Assembly: GCF_017876575.1 (NCBI RefSeq)
Contig: NZ_JAGIOE010000001.1
Span: 1,922,001-1,986,000, forward strand
Direction: 5' to 3'
DNA length: 64,000 nt
DNA from: Paeniglutamicibacter psychrophenolicus
GTDB lineage: Bacteria; Actinomycetota; Actinomycetes; Actinomycetales; Micrococcaceae
The notes beneath the pieces were generated by a model. That model ran no database searches, was not told the DNA's origin, and worked only from the letters and a program-made list of their open reading frames with translations. This document shows positions 61,950 through 64,000 of the stretch, piece after piece. Position 1 is the first letter of the stretch; every line of letters starts with the position of its first letter. Position numbers and translations under genes: made by a program.

Positions 61950-63383
61950 ATGGGCACAGCGCACGGGACCGGCGGGCAACAATCCACCAAGGACATCTGG
62001 AAGTCGGTGCTGGCCTATGCGCCGGGCAACCTTGAATACGACCGTGCGCTGTCGCGCCACCCCGGCTACCAGGCGGCCGTGGCCGTGGACGGGGAAATCC
62101 TCGGGGCCTTCAGCGGCGGGTACGCACGGATCGACCCCGAAGAGGCCATGACCGACGGGCACCTGTTCCGGGTCGCCTCGCACTCCAAGACCTTCACCGC
62201 CACCGCCGTGATGCTGCTGCGCGAGGAAGGCAAGCTGAGCCTCGAGGACACCCTGGGCCAATGGCTTGCACCGCTGGCCGGCAGCCCGGTTCAGCACGTG
62301 AGAGTGCGCGAACTGCTCTCCCACTCCGCGGGGATCACCCGCGACGGGGCCGAGGCCGACTTCTGGTCCCTGGGCCGGGCGTTCCCCGGTGCCGGGGAAC
62401 TGCTGCAGGGTGCCGCAACCGGGAAGGTGATCGAACGCAACGAACACTTCAAGTACTCGAACATCGGGTACGGGCTGCTCGGCCCGCTCGTCGAGGCGGC
62501 AGGGGGACTTCCCTTCGCCGACTTCGTGGACACGCGCATCCTGGCACCCCTGCAGCTGCGCGACACCGGCGCGGACCTCGACGCACGCGAGGGGGAGCTC
62601 GCCGCCGGGTACGGGACGCTCGCGCTCGCCGGAGACCACGGCGCCCTGACGGGACGCACCCGGATCGAACACCTCCACACCCGGGCGCTGGGAGCCGCCA
62701 CGGGCTTCTACTCCACGGCCTCGGACATGGCCAGGTACTTCTCCTCCCACTTCGTGGGATCCGGAACCGGTGTACTGGGCGATGACTCCAAGCGCCTGAT
62801 GCAGCGCAAGGCCGAGGACTCCGGGGCGCCGGGGCGCGGCTACGGGCTGGGATTGATCATCCAGGACGTTGCCGGCCACAGGAGTTTCGGGCACAGCGGC
62901 GGCTACCCCGGGCACATCACCCGCACCTGGGCGGTTCCCAAGACCAAGGTGGTGCTCAGCATGCTGACCAACGCCATCGACGGGCCGGCCACCGAATACG
63001 GCGAACGGCTCTTTGCCCTCGCGGCGCTCGCCGAGAAACCCACGCCCGATTCCCTCGCCGGGGTGGATGAAGAGGTCTTGCTCCGCTTCACCGGCCGGTT
63101 TGCCGCCCTGTGGGGCGTGGTGGACATCGCGGAGCTCGGCGGGAAACTGTACTGGATCAATCCGGCGGCACCCGTCGCCGTCGAGACCACCGTGCCGCTG
63201 GAATTCGTGGACGAGTCCACCCTCCGGTCCGTCGATCCCAACGGATTTTCCGGGTACGGGGAAGCGATCCGCTTCGAGTTCGACGTGGCGGGAGCATTGA
63301 CGATGCGCGGACCCGGCGGCATGCTCTTTGAACGTGCATCGGACTTCCACGCCCCCGCGGTGCTGCGGGCCCCGGCCGGCTGA
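61950..63383 (+). CDS. Class C beta-lactamase-type serine hydrolase
   Basis: The 477-residue protein has the SxxK motif at 77-80 (SHSK), the tyrosine motif YSN (about 169-171) and the HSGG motif near 319 in place of KTG. This is the layout of beta-lactamase-related esterases and D-aminopeptidases. No signal peptide is visible, so a cytosolic esterase or peptidase role is more likely than antibiotic resistance. The last 120 residues form an extra beta-rich domain. It is divergent from phoD, 140 bases away. Confidence 0.87.
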   Translation: MGTAHGTGGQQSTKDIWKSVLAYAPGNLEYDRALSRHPGYQAAVAVDGEILGAFSGGYARIDPEEAMTDGHLFRVASHSKTFTATAVMLLREEGKLSLEDTLGQWLAPLAGSPVQHVRVRELLSHSAGITRDGAEADFWSLGRAFPGAGELLQGAATGKVIERNEHFKYSNIGYGLLGPLVEAAGGLPFADFVDTRILAPLQLRDTGADLDAREGELAAGYGTLALAGDHGALTGRTRIEHLHTRALGAATGFYSTASDMARYFSSHFVGSGTGVLGDDSKRLMQRKAEDSGAPGRGYGLGLIIQDVAGHRSFGHSGGYPGHITRTWAVPKTKVVLSMLTNAIDGPATEYGERLFALAALAEKPTPDSLAGVDEEVLLRFTGRFAALWGVVDIAELGGKLYWINPAAPVAVETTVPLEFVDESTLRSVDPNGFSGYGEAIRFEFDVAGALTMRGPGGMLFERASDFHAPAVLRAPAG

Positions 63384-63554
63384 TCGGGGCATGGAACCCG
63401 GCGCAGTGTCACGGTCGGGCAACAATGCCGGAGCAAACCGGTGCACGTCCCGCGTGGATGGTGCCATGGGCCACCATCAGCATCTAGGCTTTGACCCGTG
63501 TTAGCGCCCTCGCACCACGGAGGCGGAACCTGCAACCAAGGAGATGAACGACTT

Positions 63555-64000
63555 TTGAAGACGTCCAGAACGACTCGAGGTCCCAGGACCTGGCCCAGGG
63601 TGGTGATTGCCGCCGTCATGGGCATGTTCCTGGTGTTCGGCGGCGCCGGAGCCGCCATGGCGGCCCCGGCCGACAGCGGTGTCGAGGGCAAGACCTTCGT
63701 CATCGGCACAGACACCACCTTCGCTCCCTTTGAGTTCCGCGAGAACGGGGAGCTGACCGGAATCGACATGGATCTGGTCCGCGCCATCGGCGAGGCCGAG
63801 GGCTTCAAGGTCGAGATCCGTTCCCTTGGATTCAACGCCGCATTGCAGGCGCTGACCTCCAACCAGGTCGACGGCGTGATCGCGGGCATGTCGATCACCG
63901 ACGAACGCAAGCAGGTCTACGACTTCTCGGAACCCTATTTCGAGTCCGGCATCCAGATGGCGGTCGCCAAGAACGACGACACCATCAAGGGCTATGAGGA
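63555..64000 (+). CDS. Amino-acid ABC transporter substrate-binding protein (partial)
   Basis: The frame starts at TTG 63555 and runs off the window after 148 codons. A signal peptide (VVIAAVMGMFLVFGGAGAAM, cleavage near AMA) leads to a family 3 solute-binding domain with FVIGTDTTFAPFEFRENGE, GIDMDLVRAIGEAEGFKVE and the DGVIAGMSITDERKQVYDFS signature. This fits glutamine or polar amino-acid binding proteins. AAGGAG lies 11 bases before the TTG. Some relatives are fused to a permease, which cannot be checked here. Confidence 0.87.
   Translation, partial: MKTSRTTRGPRTWPRVVIAAVMGMFLVFGGAGAAMAAPADSGVEGKTFVIGTDTTFAPFEFRENGELTGIDMDLVRAIGEAEGFKVEIRSLGFNAALQALTSNQVDGVIAGMSITDERKQVYDFSEPYFESGIQMAVAKNDDTIKGYE

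Noticed and set aside
61950-63383. Reading the serine hydrolase as a beta-lactamase resistance gene
   Set aside because: There is no signal peptide, and the third motif is HSGG rather than KTG, which fits intracellular esterases or peptidases better.

Overview
The window reads as a chromosome segment of a high-GC Gram-positive bacterium of the family Micrococcaceae (Arthrobacter / Paeniglutamicibacter type). This is inferred from GC-rich codon use, frequent GTG and TTG starts, actinobacterial domain families (DUF4229, SPW repeat, PLD-N membrane protein), a DtxR/IdeR-type iron box on a desferrioxamine-type operon, and a phenylacetate (paa) repressor site resembling the one known from Corynebacterium. 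I see no rRNA, insertion sequence, phage, integrase or CRISPR array. One tRNA is present, the initiator tRNA-fMet at the left end.

Layout. 0.36-2.7 kb: tRNA-fMet with a strong terminator, then a possible leader ORF and attenuator-like hairpins before rtcB, then two small membrane proteins. 3.0-11.6 kb: a respiratory block with a FadR-type regulator, a fused FAD/Fe-S D-2-hydroxyacid dehydrogenase, menA, a short-chain fatty-acid transporter, menE and menB. 12.0-13.5 kb: amino-acid permease. 14.0-17.0 kb: thiolase, enoyl-CoA hydratase and 3-hydroxyacyl-CoA dehydrogenase, a lower phenylacetate-type beta-oxidation operon. 17.1-18.7 kb: small ABM-like protein, tyrosine phosphatase, GNAT. 18.8-27.7 kb: three and two copies of a paralogous lipoprotein family on either side of a siderophore operon (desA-desB-desC/D fusion). 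27.8-33.5 kb: NAD-dependent epimerase, ABC-F ATPase, RIO-type kinase, and a DUF2975 + XRE pair. 33.6-36.2 kb: PaaI-like thioesterase and paaZ. 36.5-43.8 kb: APH-fold kinase, a 9-residue-repeat exported protein, an ASCH gene broken by one in-frame TGA, a secreted protein, a two-component system with an Asp-rich membrane protein, and an SGNH hydrolase. 43.9-50.7 kb: TPP enzyme, then a coupled PadR/ABC/FtsX/GNAT operon. 50.8-54.8 kb: PnuC-like protein, paaR, paaK, paaI and an SPW protein. 54.8-56.6 kb: an MFS exporter divergent from a ClpX-zinc-finger/HTH protein, with two perfect palindromes between them. 56.6-64 kb: GNAT-GrpB fusion, oligopeptidase B, PhoD phosphatase, class-C-type serine hydrolase, and the start of a solute-binding protein cut by the window end.

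How the parts work together. Menaquinone synthesis genes sit with a quinone-linked type of D-lactate dehydrogenase. Phenylacetate genes are scattered over 40 kb but share similar TetR-type sites upstream of the thiolase operon, paaZ, paaR and paaI-paaK, which points to one PaaR regulon. The des operon carries a 19-bp iron box. The least explained elements are the five-member lipoprotein family around the siderophore operon, the ClpX-zinc-finger/HTH regulator with its twin operators, the rtcB leader, the Asp-rich partner of the two-component system, and the TGA-interrupted ASCH gene.
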